From JAFNAG01 sp963824985 (GTDB lineage Bacteria > Acidobacteriota > UBA6911), in the NCBI GenBank assembly GCA_963824985.1, contig CAWGRQ010000033.1, positions 62,001 to 126,000 of the forward strand: a stretch of 64,000 nucleotides of DNA, in the 5' to 3' direction. The position numbers and the translations under genes were made by a program. Below are positions 17,763-26,827 of the stretch, in pieces. The notes beneath the pieces were generated by a model that was given only the letters and a program-made list of their open reading frames with translations, did no database searches and was not told where the DNA came from. Each line of letters begins with the position of its first letter. The stretch's first letter is position 1.

Positions 17763-20414
17763 TCATTCGTGGCGAAGGGCAAGCATCGGGTCGACAGAGG
17801 CTGCCCTGCGTGCCGGGAACCACGCCGCCACGAGCGCGACGAGCAAGAGAATCGCGCCGGCTGCCGCCAGCAGCAGCGGATTTCGAGGCTCGATGCCAAA
17901 CACGACTTTCTCAACAAGGTTGCCGCATGCGAGGGCTGCGACGCTTCCGAACGTCACGCCGACCGCACATACAACCAGTACCTCGCGCAGCACCAGGGCC
18001 AGAATACCCGAGCGCGTCGCCCCAAGCGCCATGCGCACTCCGATCTCGTTCGTCCGCTTGGTCACTTCATACGACAGCAATCCATATATGCCCACGGCTG
18101 CAATTGCGAGTGCGAGCGCGCCAAAGGCGTCCGCGAGGAACGCCAGCAGGCGATCGCGATCCAGAGTGCGGTTGAGCAGCTCGTCCGCCGTGCTCACGCT
18201 CCTCACAGGAAGCCGCGGAGACGTCTGTTGAATCGCCTGACGGAGAGAATTAGCCAGGGCGGCCGGGGCGCCGGCGGTGCGCACGAGGAACTGCACGCTC
18301 CAAATGCGATCCTCAGGCTGATACCCGCCCAAATAGATCCAATCCCGCGGCTTAGCCCTGACGGTATCGACGTGCATGTCGCGCACCAGCCCAACCACCT
18401 GCCATGCGGCTTTCTTCTCGCCGACATAAACAAACCGCCCGATCGGATTTCTGTCCGGAAAGAAGTGCCTGGCGAATGACTCGCTTACCACGGCGACGGG
18501 CCGGTTCCCTGTGAAATCCGCTTCCGTAAAATCACGGCCTGCCGCCAGTGTAGCCCCAATCGTTGCGAAATAGCGTGGCCCGGCTCTGTCAAACCAGGCC
18601 TGCTTGTCTGAGTTATGCGCAGGAGAGAATCCATCGACATACACTTCATTTTGAGAATTTCGGCCGGTAAAAAGTCCGTTCTGGGAGTAGGTCGCACCCT
18701 TCACAGCGGATAGCGAACGCAGCCTCTCGACAATGCCAGCGGCCGCGATCTGACCTTGGGTGGCGTCAAAACCTGCTCCGGTCGTGTCCACATCGAGCAC
18801 AGCCAGATTGCTGCGGTCCAGGCCGATGTCGTATGCAACCAGCCGGTGCAAGCTGAAGGAAAACAAGCAGGCTGCAGCGGCAAGGAAGAGCGACAGGCCG
18901 ACTTGCACGCATGCAAGAGATCTCCACAGCCGTTTTCCCTCGCGTCCCGCAACTGCCGTCCGCCCTCCTGCCTGCAACGAAGGGAGTAAAGGATCGCGCA
19001 TGGCGCGCAACGCCGGTATCAGTCCGGAGATCAGTGCCGCCACGACTGCCGTCCCGCACACGAACCACAGCACCGAGCTGTTGATGCCGGCGGCGATCAC
19101 AACGGGTTCACCCCAAAATGTGATCATCGCGAGCAATGCCTTCGCCGAGGGCCCGCTCAGAAGCAATCCCAGCGCGGCGCCCGCTGTCGTGATGACCAGG
19201 GATTCCGTCAGAAGCTGGCGCATTACCCGAGCCCGGCTTGCCCCAATTGCCAGGCGAATGCTGAGTTCGCGGCGCCGTTCCCGGGAGCGGGCCAACTGCA
19301 AGCCCATCAGGTTGAGGCATCCTAACAGCAGGCCCACTTCCACCATGCCGAAGATGACTTTCAGCGGCTCGGAGAACCGATCGCGCAGGACTGAAATGCC
19401 GCGCTCGGCGGGAGTCAGCCGCATCTTCTGCTTTTTGATGCTCTCGAGAGACTCGGATCGGGGATTGGGTCCCAAGCGCGCAATATTAATGTCTGCCATC
19501 ACCGGCGTCAGCGCGCCGGCGGCCAGCTCTGGTTTGATGCCTGGATGCAACCGGCCAATGAGATCAAGGAAATTGGTATTCGGGGAATCAAGCCAGTTGT
19601 CGTGCGGGAACACGGCCGGCTGCAGTGATAGCGGGATCCAGAGGTCGGGCGCCTGCCCCAGGACCATCCCGAAGAATTCACGCGGCGCGACGCCGACGAT
19701 GGTGAGCGGCACGCCCTGCACCCGGACCGTGCGGCCCAGAGCCGCGACATCGCCGGCAAAATGTCCTCTCCAGAACCGATAACTGATCACCGCAACCGGA
19801 GCCGGGTTTCCCCGCCGGTCGTCGTCAGGCGTGATCGCGCGCCCGCGCGGCGCAGTCACTCCAAGCAGCTCGAAATAGTTCCCCGTAACCAGCTCCACCG
19901 ACCCGCGGACGGGGCCACCGCCGACGTCGACGTTTCGATTTAGCGAGCCGGTCGTGGCGAGAACCCCTGTCATCCAATCGCTCGACCGGGCGCTGAACTG
20001 CTGCCAGGCGAAATAAGATGAGCTGCTGCTCGCCAACTCCATGAGCCGTTCCGGTTCGCTGACCGGCAGCATACGAAGCAGCACGGCATCAATCAGACTG
20101 AATATGGCGACATTCGCTCCAATGCAGAGCCCCAGCGTAATCACAGCCACCACAGTAAAGGAAGGCGCGCGGCGCAGCACGCGAAACGCATATTGGATGT
20201 CCGCGAACGCGCTCTCCAGCCACGCCCATTTTGATACGGCAAAAGCATCTTCCTTGGCCAGGGTCACGTTGCCAAGCGCCTTGCGTGCAGCGGATGGAGA
20301 ACCCAGGTCATCCGCGGCAAGATCCGCGATCGACCGCAGTTCTTCATCAAGCTCACGGTCCTCCGCGCTGCGCCTCCAGGGCAATAGATACAGCAGGCGG
20401 GTCCACCATCTCAT
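17763..20414 (-). CDS. ADOP-family MacB/FtsX permease
   Basis: This is an intact 883-residue protein. The short prefix (ELDEELRSIADLAADDLGS) is of the subtype also seen in the neighbouring pseudogene. The first membrane helix is VVAVITLGLCIGANVAIFS. The first FtsX core has NLMGLQLARSRERRRELSIR and the second GIYGLLSYEVTKRTNEIGVR followed by MALGATRSG. It ends ARRAASVDPMLALRHE. Its ATG overlaps the PadR stop by four bases (ATGA), so the pair is translationally coupled. Sequence similarity suggests that the downstream pseudogene arose by tandem duplication. Confidence 0.88.
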   Translation of the reverse strand: MRWWTRLLYLLPWRRSAEDRELDEELRSIADLAADDLGSPSAARKALGNVTLAKEDAFAVSKWAWLESAFADIQYAFRVLRRAPSFTVVAVITLGLCIGANVAIFSLIDAVLLRMLPVSEPERLMELASSSSSYFAWQQFSARSSDWMTGVLATTGSLNRNVDVGGGPVRGSVELVTGNYFELLGVTAPRGRAITPDDDRRGNPAPVAVISYRFWRGHFAGDVAALGRTVRVQGVPLTIVGVAPREFFGMVLGQAPDLWIPLSLQPAVFPHDNWLDSPNTNFLDLIGRLHPGIKPELAAGALTPVMADINIARLGPNPRSESLESIKKQKMRLTPAERGISVLRDRFSEPLKVIFGMVEVGLLLGCLNLMGLQLARSRERRRELSIRLAIGASRARVMRQLLTESLVITTAGAALGLLLSGPSAKALLAMITFWGEPVVIAAGINSSVLWFVCGTAVVAALISGLIPALRAMRDPLLPSLQAGGRTAVAGREGKRLWRSLACVQVGLSLFLAAAACLFSFSLHRLVAYDIGLDRSNLAVLDVDTTGAGFDATQGQIAAAGIVERLRSLSAVKGATYSQNGLFTGRNSQNEVYVDGFSPAHNSDKQAWFDRAGPRYFATIGATLAAGRDFTEADFTGNRPVAVVSESFARHFFPDRNPIGRFVYVGEKKAAWQVVGLVRDMHVDTVRAKPRDWIYLGGYQPEDRIWSVQFLVRTAGAPAALANSLRQAIQQTSPRLPVRSVSTADELLNRTLDRDRLLAFLADAFGALALAIAAVGIYGLLSYEVTKRTNEIGVRMALGATRSGILALVLREVLVVCAVGVTFGSVAALACGNLVEKVVFGIEPRNPLLLAAAGAILLLVALVAAWFPARRAASVDPMLALRHE

Positions 20415-20770
20415 GGTTGTGACACCCTCGGATCAGACTTGAGGACACCGGACATCGCGGCGACAAACTGCTGCCACTTCGATTCCTCTTTCACCAACTG
20501 CCGTTTCCCGGCAGGCGTAAGCCGGTAGAACTTGGCCTTCCGGTTGCGCTCGGAGGTTTCCCACCTGGAAGCAATCCAGCCCTTCAAATCAAGCCGGCGG
20601 AGGGCCGGATACAGCGAGCCGAACTCGATCCTCAATGCCTCGTTGGATGTCTGATGGATAGCCTTGGCGATTCCATACCCATGCAGCGGACCGAAGATCA
20701 ACGTCCGCAGCACAAGCAGGTCGAGCGTTCCCTGCAACAAGTCCGTACCCTGCGATGGAAGTGTTTTCAT
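20411..20770 (-). CDS. PadR-family transcriptional regulator
   Basis: This encodes 119 residues starting MKTLPSQGTDLLQGTLDLLV. The PadR winged-helix region includes LHGYGIAKAIHQTS, GSLYPALRRLDLKGWI and FYRLTPAGKRQL. Longer upstream in-frame sequence exists but lacks PadR features, so ATG 20770 is chosen. It overlaps the downstream ADOP gene by ATGA. A perfect AT-rich palindrome lies 40 bases upstream and is the likely operator. Confidence 0.88.
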   Translation of the reverse strand: MKTLPSQGTDLLQGTLDLLVLRTLIFGPLHGYGIAKAIHQTSNEALRIEFGSLYPALRRLDLKGWIASRWETSERNRKAKFYRLTPAGKRQLVKEESKWQQFVAAMSGVLKSDPRVSQP

Positions 20771-20809
20771 GCCGCGAGTCTGAATGAACTGCCCGGCAAT
20801 GTCAAGATA

Positions 20810-20823
20810 ATCTATATATAGAT
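20810..20823 (-). promoter_or_regulatory. palindromic operator/promoter for PadR-ADOP pair
   Basis: ATCTATATATAGAT is a perfect 14-base palindrome. On the minus strand it overlaps a TATATA -10-like box, with a weak TTGGAT 16 bases further upstream. Position and symmetry fit self-repression by the dimeric PadR protein encoded 40 bases downstream. Confidence 0.5.
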
Positions 20824-20943
20824 ACTCTTCATAACGATCCAAGCAGAAGGTCGTGTTCGCCGTCCGCTTGCGCAGCCGATAATCGGAACCCCGCGATGCA
20901 ATTCGCTTGACTCCTTGAGGGTAACACCAGAATTTGCGCCTCG

Positions 20944-21340
20944 CTATTCTGAGCGCGGTGTGATGGCAGGCTCGATTCTGCTGGCGCGTCGTGCCGGCAG
21001 ATAGCAGGCCAGCGAAGCGACGATTCCAAGCAGCAACGCCAAGAGCGCGATCGCCTGTATTTGTGACGAGGCCAGCCACCAGAACTGAGACGCAAGGATC
21101 TTGGAAACCACGAGCACAACGGCGGCTCCTATGCCGATTCCGGTGAACGCCCAGCATGCGCCGTTTCTGACCACCTCCGCAACGACCGTGCCGCTGGACA
21201 CGCCCAGGGCCAGTCGGATGCCGATTTCTTTGGTTTTTGTTGCCACGGCACGCGAGGTTACGCCGTACATGCCCATCGCGGATATCTTCATCGCGGCAAA
21301 CGCAATGCTTCCCAAGAGCCAGAGCAGATTGGCTGCTCAC
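20944..21340 (-). pseudogene. C-terminal fragment of an FtsX/ADOP permease
   Basis: About 120 codons encode only the last FtsX core: MGMYGVTSRAVATKTKEIGI, LALGVSSGTVVAEVV, then helices and the standard tail ARRASRIEPAITPRSE. The 5' end stops abruptly at about 21340, where the IS91-like fragment begins. It is the tail of a sixth permease, cut by a rearrangement. Confidence 0.65.
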
Positions 21341-21341
21341 C

Positions 21342-21665
21342 TCACCATGAAGCAGCCTCCTCTCCCTCCTGCATGGCAGGGGCAATGGGCGGGGCCCTCG
21401 TGGGTAGGCCGAGGCAGGCCAAAATCTTTCGGATTGCTTCGGGCGGATCTATCGCGGCAAGTATCCTCATCCGCGCTCCGCTTCGGGGGCAGGCGAGAAC
21501 ATCCACTTCGAACACACGTTTGAGGAGCTCGGCCCATGAGTAATTCCTGGGCTGGAAACCACGTTTTTTCTTTACCTCACCCGAATCGGTTTTCGGAGGC
21601 TCAACTATTGCTCGACAGCCGGAGTGCGTCGGCGGGCTTGGGGCTTCTGCTTCAAGAATAACCAC
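21342..21665 (-). pseudogene. C-terminal fragment of an IS91-like (Y2) transposase
   Basis: The conserved end of IS91/IS801-type transposases is visible: YSWAELLKRVFEVDVLACP, RILAAIDPPEAIRKILACLG, LPTRAPPIAPA. The usual CPRCGG zinc motif reads CPRSGA, so a cysteine is lost. No catalytic HUH or tyrosine region is present. The fragment lies between a permease tail and an ATPase stub and marks a rearrangement point. Confidence 0.65.
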
Positions 21666-21682
21666 AGGGCTCCCTTGAAGTC

Positions 21683-21935
21683 TTGCACGGGATTTCTTTC
21701 CGTATTAACCGCGGTGAAATGGTAGGCCTTCCGGGACCGAACGGAGCAGGCAAATCTACAACGATCAAGATCGTCGCGGGAATCCATCCTACCAGGTGGG
21801 GGAAGGTACATATCGCCGGCTACGCCCTGCCTGAGCAGCACCTGGAAGCTAAAGAATCATCGATTACCTTCCAGAATCCCCCTTGATGCACGAATATCTC
21901 AGCAGCATGGAATTTTGGAATCGCGCCCAGGATCC
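21683..21935 (+). pseudogene. N-terminal fragment of an ABC-2 type ATPase
   Basis: The frame starting at TTG 21683 encodes LHGISFRINRGEMVGLPGPN then GAGKSTTIKIVAGI, a Walker A region. After a one-base shift near 21862 it continues LPESPLMHEYLSSMEF, which is the normal next part of ABC-2 exporter ATPases. The remainder (signature, Walker B) is absent, and the sequence dissolves after about 21935. It is a truncated pseudogene. Confidence 0.6.
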
Positions 21936-22107
21936 GAAGGCTCGAAGGCTACATGATCGATCTTATCAGAGGCTGGAGGGAAGGCTCTCGCCGAGGCGGG
22001 CGGCTTCCGAAAGCTGATGCTTCCTATCCGTCCGCCATGAGGGACTTGGATGTCAATGTACGATGACGTCGCAATACGCCCGGAAACCCAAACAGGATGA
22101 TGAAAAA

Positions 22108-24120
22108 TCAATTTCGGACGCTTGACAGGTACTTGTTAACATTAAAAAGTTCCCCTTCCGGACATCCGCTGTTCCTTTCCTCGCCCATGATTTCGAATTC
22201 GAAAGGCCTGCTGATTGCCAGGGCGCTGCGCTCGGCCTCCGGCTTGAGACTGACCCCCACGCGTGCGCTGTAACGCCCGGGTTGCAACAAGAGCGGCTGG
22301 CTGTCACTTCTGCGCCACCAATGTTCGTCCAGAAGGATGTTGCCGAAGCTCGCTCCAAAACCGTCCGGCACATTGGGCGTCGCTTCAGTCTGGCGCGAAG
22401 GGCGCCTATACCACACGCCATTGAGCTCGACCTCCAGCGCCTCGGGCGCGGCCGACAGTTCAATTGGGATATCCTCTGAAGGGCGCAGCAGCTGAAACTG
22501 TAGCAATTGCGTCATGCCCGCCGGCCACACTCGCTGGTTGGTTGTGGCGCAGACGCAAAGATCATCGATCGTTTCGCCGCAGAGCGCTTTCGTTTCTGGC
22601 CAACCGAGCGGGTGCGGCAGGTCCGGCTCGTTCATGCGGCGAGATTCATAGTCCGCGACCCAGGCCTTGATGGCGCGCAACGTGCGGCGATTCCGGTCGA
22701 TCTCCGCGGGCGTGCCGTCACGGTTGAGGTCACTGGCCCATGGAATCTTCATGCCACCCGGGCAGACCGCCGCCGTATGGAAGATAGACCAGTTATAATA
22801 TTTGCGGGTCGAGGGATCGTCATAATCGAGACAACCAAGCAACGCCGGCAGGGCCTTGGCGCCGCCATACATGCGCATCAGGTCCGGTGCGCGGCCCAGC
22901 GAGGAACTCCCCTCACGGGACCGAATGACGGGCGCAAGCCAGTAGGGGTCGATGGGCTGACGCAGTTTCTCGGCTAGTGCCTCGACGACGTGTTCGCGGA
23001 AATCCATGTCTGGATCGTCCGCGCAACCACGTAGCGCCATGACGGCATCCGGGCCGCCGTAGGCCACGAGGCCGTCGACCGCTGCGTGTCGCGCACCTGG
23101 CAGCTTGAGCGATCGCCTGAGAACGTCCAACACGCGGGGAGATCGGCTGCCGCCCAGGGCGCGCAGGATCGCGCCGGAAACATCGGGGATTTCGCTGCCT
23201 ACAGCGGCGAGCAGCGCATCAACTGCAGCGTCGGATTTTATCCCGCCCAGGCCCGTCGCCGCTGCGGCGCGGATCCTGGGATCTGCGTCATGCAGCGCAG
23301 CAAGCGTAACCGGCAGGGCGGCACCGGAAGGAAGGCTGCCGAGCCGCTCCAGCACAGCCGAACGCAGAGTCGGCGTGGCCTCCTTTGCCATCGCCAGCAG
23401 TGCGTTTACGGCCGCCTCGTCCTTAATCCCGGCCAGCGTGGCCAAATCAAGCCATTGGCGGTTGGCAGGCGTACAGTCATTAGGCTCGGTGATTTCGAAC
23501 GCTTTAGGCTCCGTCTCGCCGGCCGCGCGAATGCGCGTCGCCAGGCGTTCGACTTCGGCCTGCATCCTCTCCTTCGTATAGGGAAGGATCGTAAGTGTGA
23601 ACGAGGTCGTCGTGGCGAAGGGTGTCGTCGGCTTGCCGAAATCTTCGCCCAACATCAGCGTGCGGCTGCCGGTGACGGTATAAACGCCCGGACCGGCAAA
23701 CGTCAGGCGCCGTTCGACCGGCATCATCTTGCGGAAAACCTGGCCATGCCCCAGCCTCCGGAAGTTCTCCATGCCACCCATGTTGTACATTTCCGGCACG
23801 GCGACGTTTTGGCCGCCGGCGTCGACCGCGGTGATCCTGTAACTTTCACTGCGGCCGCCACGATAGTCGCCGCCCTCCAGGAAACTGAAGGGCTTGTCAC
23901 CAATATTGCGAACGAGATAGGTGATGTAATGGATGGGCTCGCCCCAGACGTATTCAGGCCGGTCAGGGAAGAAACCGACCTCGACACGGAAGTCGCCCTG
24001 CGCGAAGGTCTTGAAATAGGGCGAGCCGGACGGAGGATCGAGCGCCTGGCCTGCAACCCCGACTGCAGGCGCGAAAAACAACATCAACGCCCCGAGGCAG
24101 GAATACAACATGATCGACAT
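22108..24120 (-). CDS. secreted HEAT-repeat protein
   Basis: This is a 670-residue protein with a signal peptide (LYSCLGALMLFFAPAVGVAG). The N-terminal 200 residues look like beta-sandwich sequence (YVWGEPIHYITYLVRNIGD). Residues about 215-420 carry alpha-helical HEAT-like repeats with the DADPRIRAAAATGLGGI type of helix B. The C-terminal part has an EF-hand-like stretch SDLNRDGTPAEID and a beta-rich end (LEVELNGVWYRRPSRQ). Start: ATG 24120 after GGGAGGA. HEAT repeats mediate protein contacts; the partner is unknown. It is monocistronic with its own promoter candidate. Confidence 0.7.
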   Translation of the reverse strand: MSIMLYSCLGALMLFFAPAVGVAGQALDPPSGSPYFKTFAQGDFRVEVGFFPDRPEYVWGEPIHYITYLVRNIGDKPFSFLEGGDYRGGRSESYRITAVDAGGQNVAVPEMYNMGGMENFRRLGHGQVFRKMMPVERRLTFAGPGVYTVTGSRTLMLGEDFGKPTTPFATTTSFTLTILPYTKERMQAEVERLATRIRAAGETEPKAFEITEPNDCTPANRQWLDLATLAGIKDEAAVNALLAMAKEATPTLRSAVLERLGSLPSGAALPVTLAALHDADPRIRAAAATGLGGIKSDAAVDALLAAVGSEIPDVSGAILRALGGSRSPRVLDVLRRSLKLPGARHAAVDGLVAYGGPDAVMALRGCADDPDMDFREHVVEALAEKLRQPIDPYWLAPVIRSREGSSSLGRAPDLMRMYGGAKALPALLGCLDYDDPSTRKYYNWSIFHTAAVCPGGMKIPWASDLNRDGTPAEIDRNRRTLRAIKAWVADYESRRMNEPDLPHPLGWPETKALCGETIDDLCVCATTNQRVWPAGMTQLLQFQLLRPSEDIPIELSAAPEALEVELNGVWYRRPSRQTEATPNVPDGFGASFGNILLDEHWWRRSDSQPLLLQPGRYSARVGVSLKPEAERSALAISRPFEFEIMGEERNSGCPEGELFNVNKYLSSVRN

Positions 24121-24123
24121 CTT

Positions 24124-24180
24124 CCTCCCTTAACCATGATCATTGAGGAAATTGTAGCCCCAGAGATCGGGTATGCGCAA
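24124..24180 (-). promoter_or_regulatory. candidate promoter and ribosome site of the HEAT-repeat gene
   Basis: On the minus strand TTGCGC (24180-24175) and TACAAT (24156-24151) are spaced by 18 bases. Transcription from there would give a leader of about 24 bases containing the strong GGGAGGA site ahead of ATG 24120. Confidence 0.4.
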
Positions 24181-24341
24181 TTCAGTACAGGCATTCAAAT
24201 CCACTCGGTTAGGCAGCTTTAAGGTCCGGTGCCTGATCTTATGATGCCGAACGTTGCCAAGTAACAAGGGACAAAAGGTCATTGTACGAGATCGCCGTTT
24301 TACGTCCGGAACACCTTCCAGATGGGATGTTTTGGGGATAA

Positions 24342-26405
24342 TCAATTGCGCTTTTTCGCAAAATTCACAACCCTGGTCAGATTAGCTGCAGCCTCAGTGA
24401 AGCCTGAGTCAAGCCGCAACGCCTCGCTATATTCCCTTATCGCCTCATCAAGACGGCCCAATCGCTCGAACGCGATGCCCAAATCGTTATGGGCTTCGGC
24501 AAAATCCGGACTGAGTCGCAGAGCCTCCTTGAACTGGACAATCGCCTCATCTGAATGTCCCATTTTGTCAAGGACTCTTCCCAGGTTATTGTACGATTCC
24601 GGAAAGTCAGGCTTGAGGCGTAATGATACCTCATATTGTGCGGCAGCTTCTTCAAACCGCCCGAGCTGCTCAAAAGCCGTTCCCAGATTTCCATGCACCC
24701 CGGGAGCATCGGGATCGAGCCGCAGAGCTGCGTGATATTGGGCTACTGCGTCCTCGAGTCTACCCATCCTCTGATAGGCCCTGGCCAGATTGTCGTGAGC
24801 CTCTGCCAAATCTGGATTGAGTTCCAAGGCTTCCTTGTATTGAGTGACTGCCTGTTCGAATCGACCTGTAAATTCCAGGGCAAGCCCCAGACTGTTATGA
24901 CTTTCAGGCGAGTTGGGATCATGCTTCAGTAGCTCCTGCATTTGGACCAATGCCTCATCCGGTTGTCGATCAAGCAACAGGGCGCCCAGGTTGGCGCGGG
25001 CCAGAGTGGACGAGGGATTGAGGCTGATAGTGACACGATAGAGAGTCTCCTCATTAGCATACAGAGCGCATTGCTGCCAGGTCAGGAGACCGAGACCAGA
25101 CAGCAATATTCCGAAAACTATTGAGGTTATGATTGCCGTTTGTTTCCGGAAAAAATCGAAGACTTCATTTATACCTGCACCCGCCAGGGCGATCGGCCCC
25201 ATGCTGGCGAGGTACTGAAAATGGTCGCCCACGAACGAGTAGCGGAAGAAATAGACATTGAAGAAGCCCAGCACGGGGAATAGCGCCACGACAAAATACG
25301 CAGCTGCGAAAAACAGATACCGTTGGTTTGTGTTCCGCTTCCGCCATAAGAGAAATAATCCACCGGCCGCCGCCAAAACCGGCAAGTATGCCAGTGGATT
25401 CAGAGCGTCGATCTGCCAACGAGGATAAATGAACATTAGTGGATGCGGCCAGCATAGCTTTCCCAGGTAGAACCAGATGGCCTTGCCTGCGATGACAATG
25501 CGTTGAGGCAAGCTTTGATTCCATTCGGGTCCCATCGCATGGGAGTGATACAATTGTTCCCAGATTGTCCATGCGCTTGCCGCAAGCGAGATGGTCAAGA
25601 ACGGAGACAACCAGGCGACATTGCGCCAGCGCCAGCGACTATCAAGCCACCACCAGCACAAGGCCAATACCAAAGGCAAAATCACTGTCGACGATTTACT
25701 CAAGATGGCAAGCACGGCGCAGATGATGATCAACACGTAATGCCGACGGGCTATCTTTTTTTCCGAAAGGCATCGAGCTCCGTGCCATTTAATGAAAAAC
25801 AGGATTGCCAGTAAGTAGAAAAAAGCCGACTGCGTGTTTTTCAACTCCGTAATCCAAGCCACCGATTCGACCATTACCGGATGGAGTGACCACACTACCG
25901 CCCCGAGCCAGGCACCGCGCACCCGCAACTCTCGCAGCACTTTCCAGAACAAAAGTGCGCATGCCGCGTGCATGAGCACATTGAGTATGTGATACGGCAG
26001 TGGATTTAATCCCCATAGGGCGTGCTGCAGCCAGAAATTGGTGAGCACCAACGGATAATACATTGCGGCGCTCGTTGTCCAGATTCCCTTAAATCCCAAT
26101 ACTCCAACAATGCATGGGTTCTGGGTTAAATGCATGTCGTCATCCCAGATATAGCCGGCATGCCATGTCTGTTGGTACGCGAGGATCGTCGCGACAACCA
26201 CAAGCAACCCTAAGGCCAAATCCGCTCGCCAGAAGGACTCCCGCGTGGGCATGTTGATACCGCTTTCCATCGACGGCTTGGAGATCGTCGATGTCCCTTT
26301 CCTTTTTCGGGCTCTGTACAGACCTGGCTTATCGAGGTTAGAGGATTCGCTTCGCTTCCATTCTCTCTGTTCCACCCCTGGATCCTGTCTGTTTTTTCGA
26401 TTCAT
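24342..26405 (-). CDS. multi-pass membrane protein with C-terminal TPR repeats (TMTC-like)
   Basis: This encodes up to 687 residues. After a charged N-terminal 50 residues, about ten hydrophobic helices (from ADLALGLLVVVATILAY to ITSIVFGILLSGLGLL) form a GT-C-like membrane domain with the motif YIWDDDMHLTQNP in its first extracytoplasmic loop. That motif is characteristic of the TMTC/PMT-related glycosyltransferases. From about residue 440, six or more 34-residue TPR units follow (AHDNLARAYQRMGRLEDAVA, SYNNLGRVLDKMGHSDEAIV, AHNDLGIAFERLGRLDEAIR). An internal ATG (MPTRESFWR) may be the true start. Likely role: protein or envelope glycosylation, or assembly; the acceptor is unknown. Confidence 0.7.
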   Translation of the reverse strand: MNRKNRQDPGVEQREWKRSESSNLDKPGLYRARKRKGTSTISKPSMESGINMPTRESFWRADLALGLLVVVATILAYQQTWHAGYIWDDDMHLTQNPCIVGVLGFKGIWTTSAAMYYPLVLTNFWLQHALWGLNPLPYHILNVLMHAACALLFWKVLRELRVRGAWLGAVVWSLHPVMVESVAWITELKNTQSAFFYLLAILFFIKWHGARCLSEKKIARRHYVLIIICAVLAILSKSSTVILPLVLALCWWWLDSRWRWRNVAWLSPFLTISLAASAWTIWEQLYHSHAMGPEWNQSLPQRIVIAGKAIWFYLGKLCWPHPLMFIYPRWQIDALNPLAYLPVLAAAGGLFLLWRKRNTNQRYLFFAAAYFVVALFPVLGFFNVYFFRYSFVGDHFQYLASMGPIALAGAGINEVFDFFRKQTAIITSIVFGILLSGLGLLTWQQCALYANEETLYRVTISLNPSSTLARANLGALLLDRQPDEALVQMQELLKHDPNSPESHNSLGLALEFTGRFEQAVTQYKEALELNPDLAEAHDNLARAYQRMGRLEDAVAQYHAALRLDPDAPGVHGNLGTAFEQLGRFEEAAAQYEVSLRLKPDFPESYNNLGRVLDKMGHSDEAIVQFKEALRLSPDFAEAHNDLGIAFERLGRLDEAIREYSEALRLDSGFTEAAANLTRVVNFAKKRN

Positions 26406-26827
26406 TGGTTAGGCGCCCTAATCAACGTGCTCCCTGGTGAGAGTTTCGTTGCCGCCCCCTGTGTCCAGGGTCGGCCTGTATGCACGCCTCGTCGTCTGAT
26501 CTCCCTTATACCTGGATTTGGGCTTCAAGTGATTAGCATTCGGATTCGAAAACCACGGGCTTGAGCGTGCTCGCTGATTCTACACCGGTCCGATTGAAAT
26601 CAAAAGAAGAGCGAGCTTTGTCTGTCGCATCTATTGTGGCTGCCAGAGATTACGGTGCATTTCAATCATAGGACATCAATCGCGGTCGTATAGTGGGGTT
26701 ATCGGACAGGTGGGCCCGTTCACTCTGCCTGACTTCGCCGGAACAGCCATCTGGGAAGTGGATTCAGCGACACTTGGACGTAAAATGCGCTGGACGTGGA
26801 AGGGAATTCCCCCATATGCCTCCAATT
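26406..26827. other. intergenic region, possibly with a coding remnant
   Basis: This stretch of about 420 bases lies between the TPR gene and the spermidine-synthase-like gene. No promoter stands out. On the plus strand 26710-26830 reads as plausible protein (GPFTLPDFAGTAIWEVDS, RKMRWTWKGIPPYASNFIF), but it has no ribosome site and then runs antisense into the next gene. I do not recognise it. Confidence 0.25.

Noticed and set aside
23086..24222. 378-codon plus-strand frame opposite the HEAT-repeat gene
   Set aside because: Composition is typical of an antisense shadow and the minus-strand gene has a signal peptide, ribosome site and repeats.
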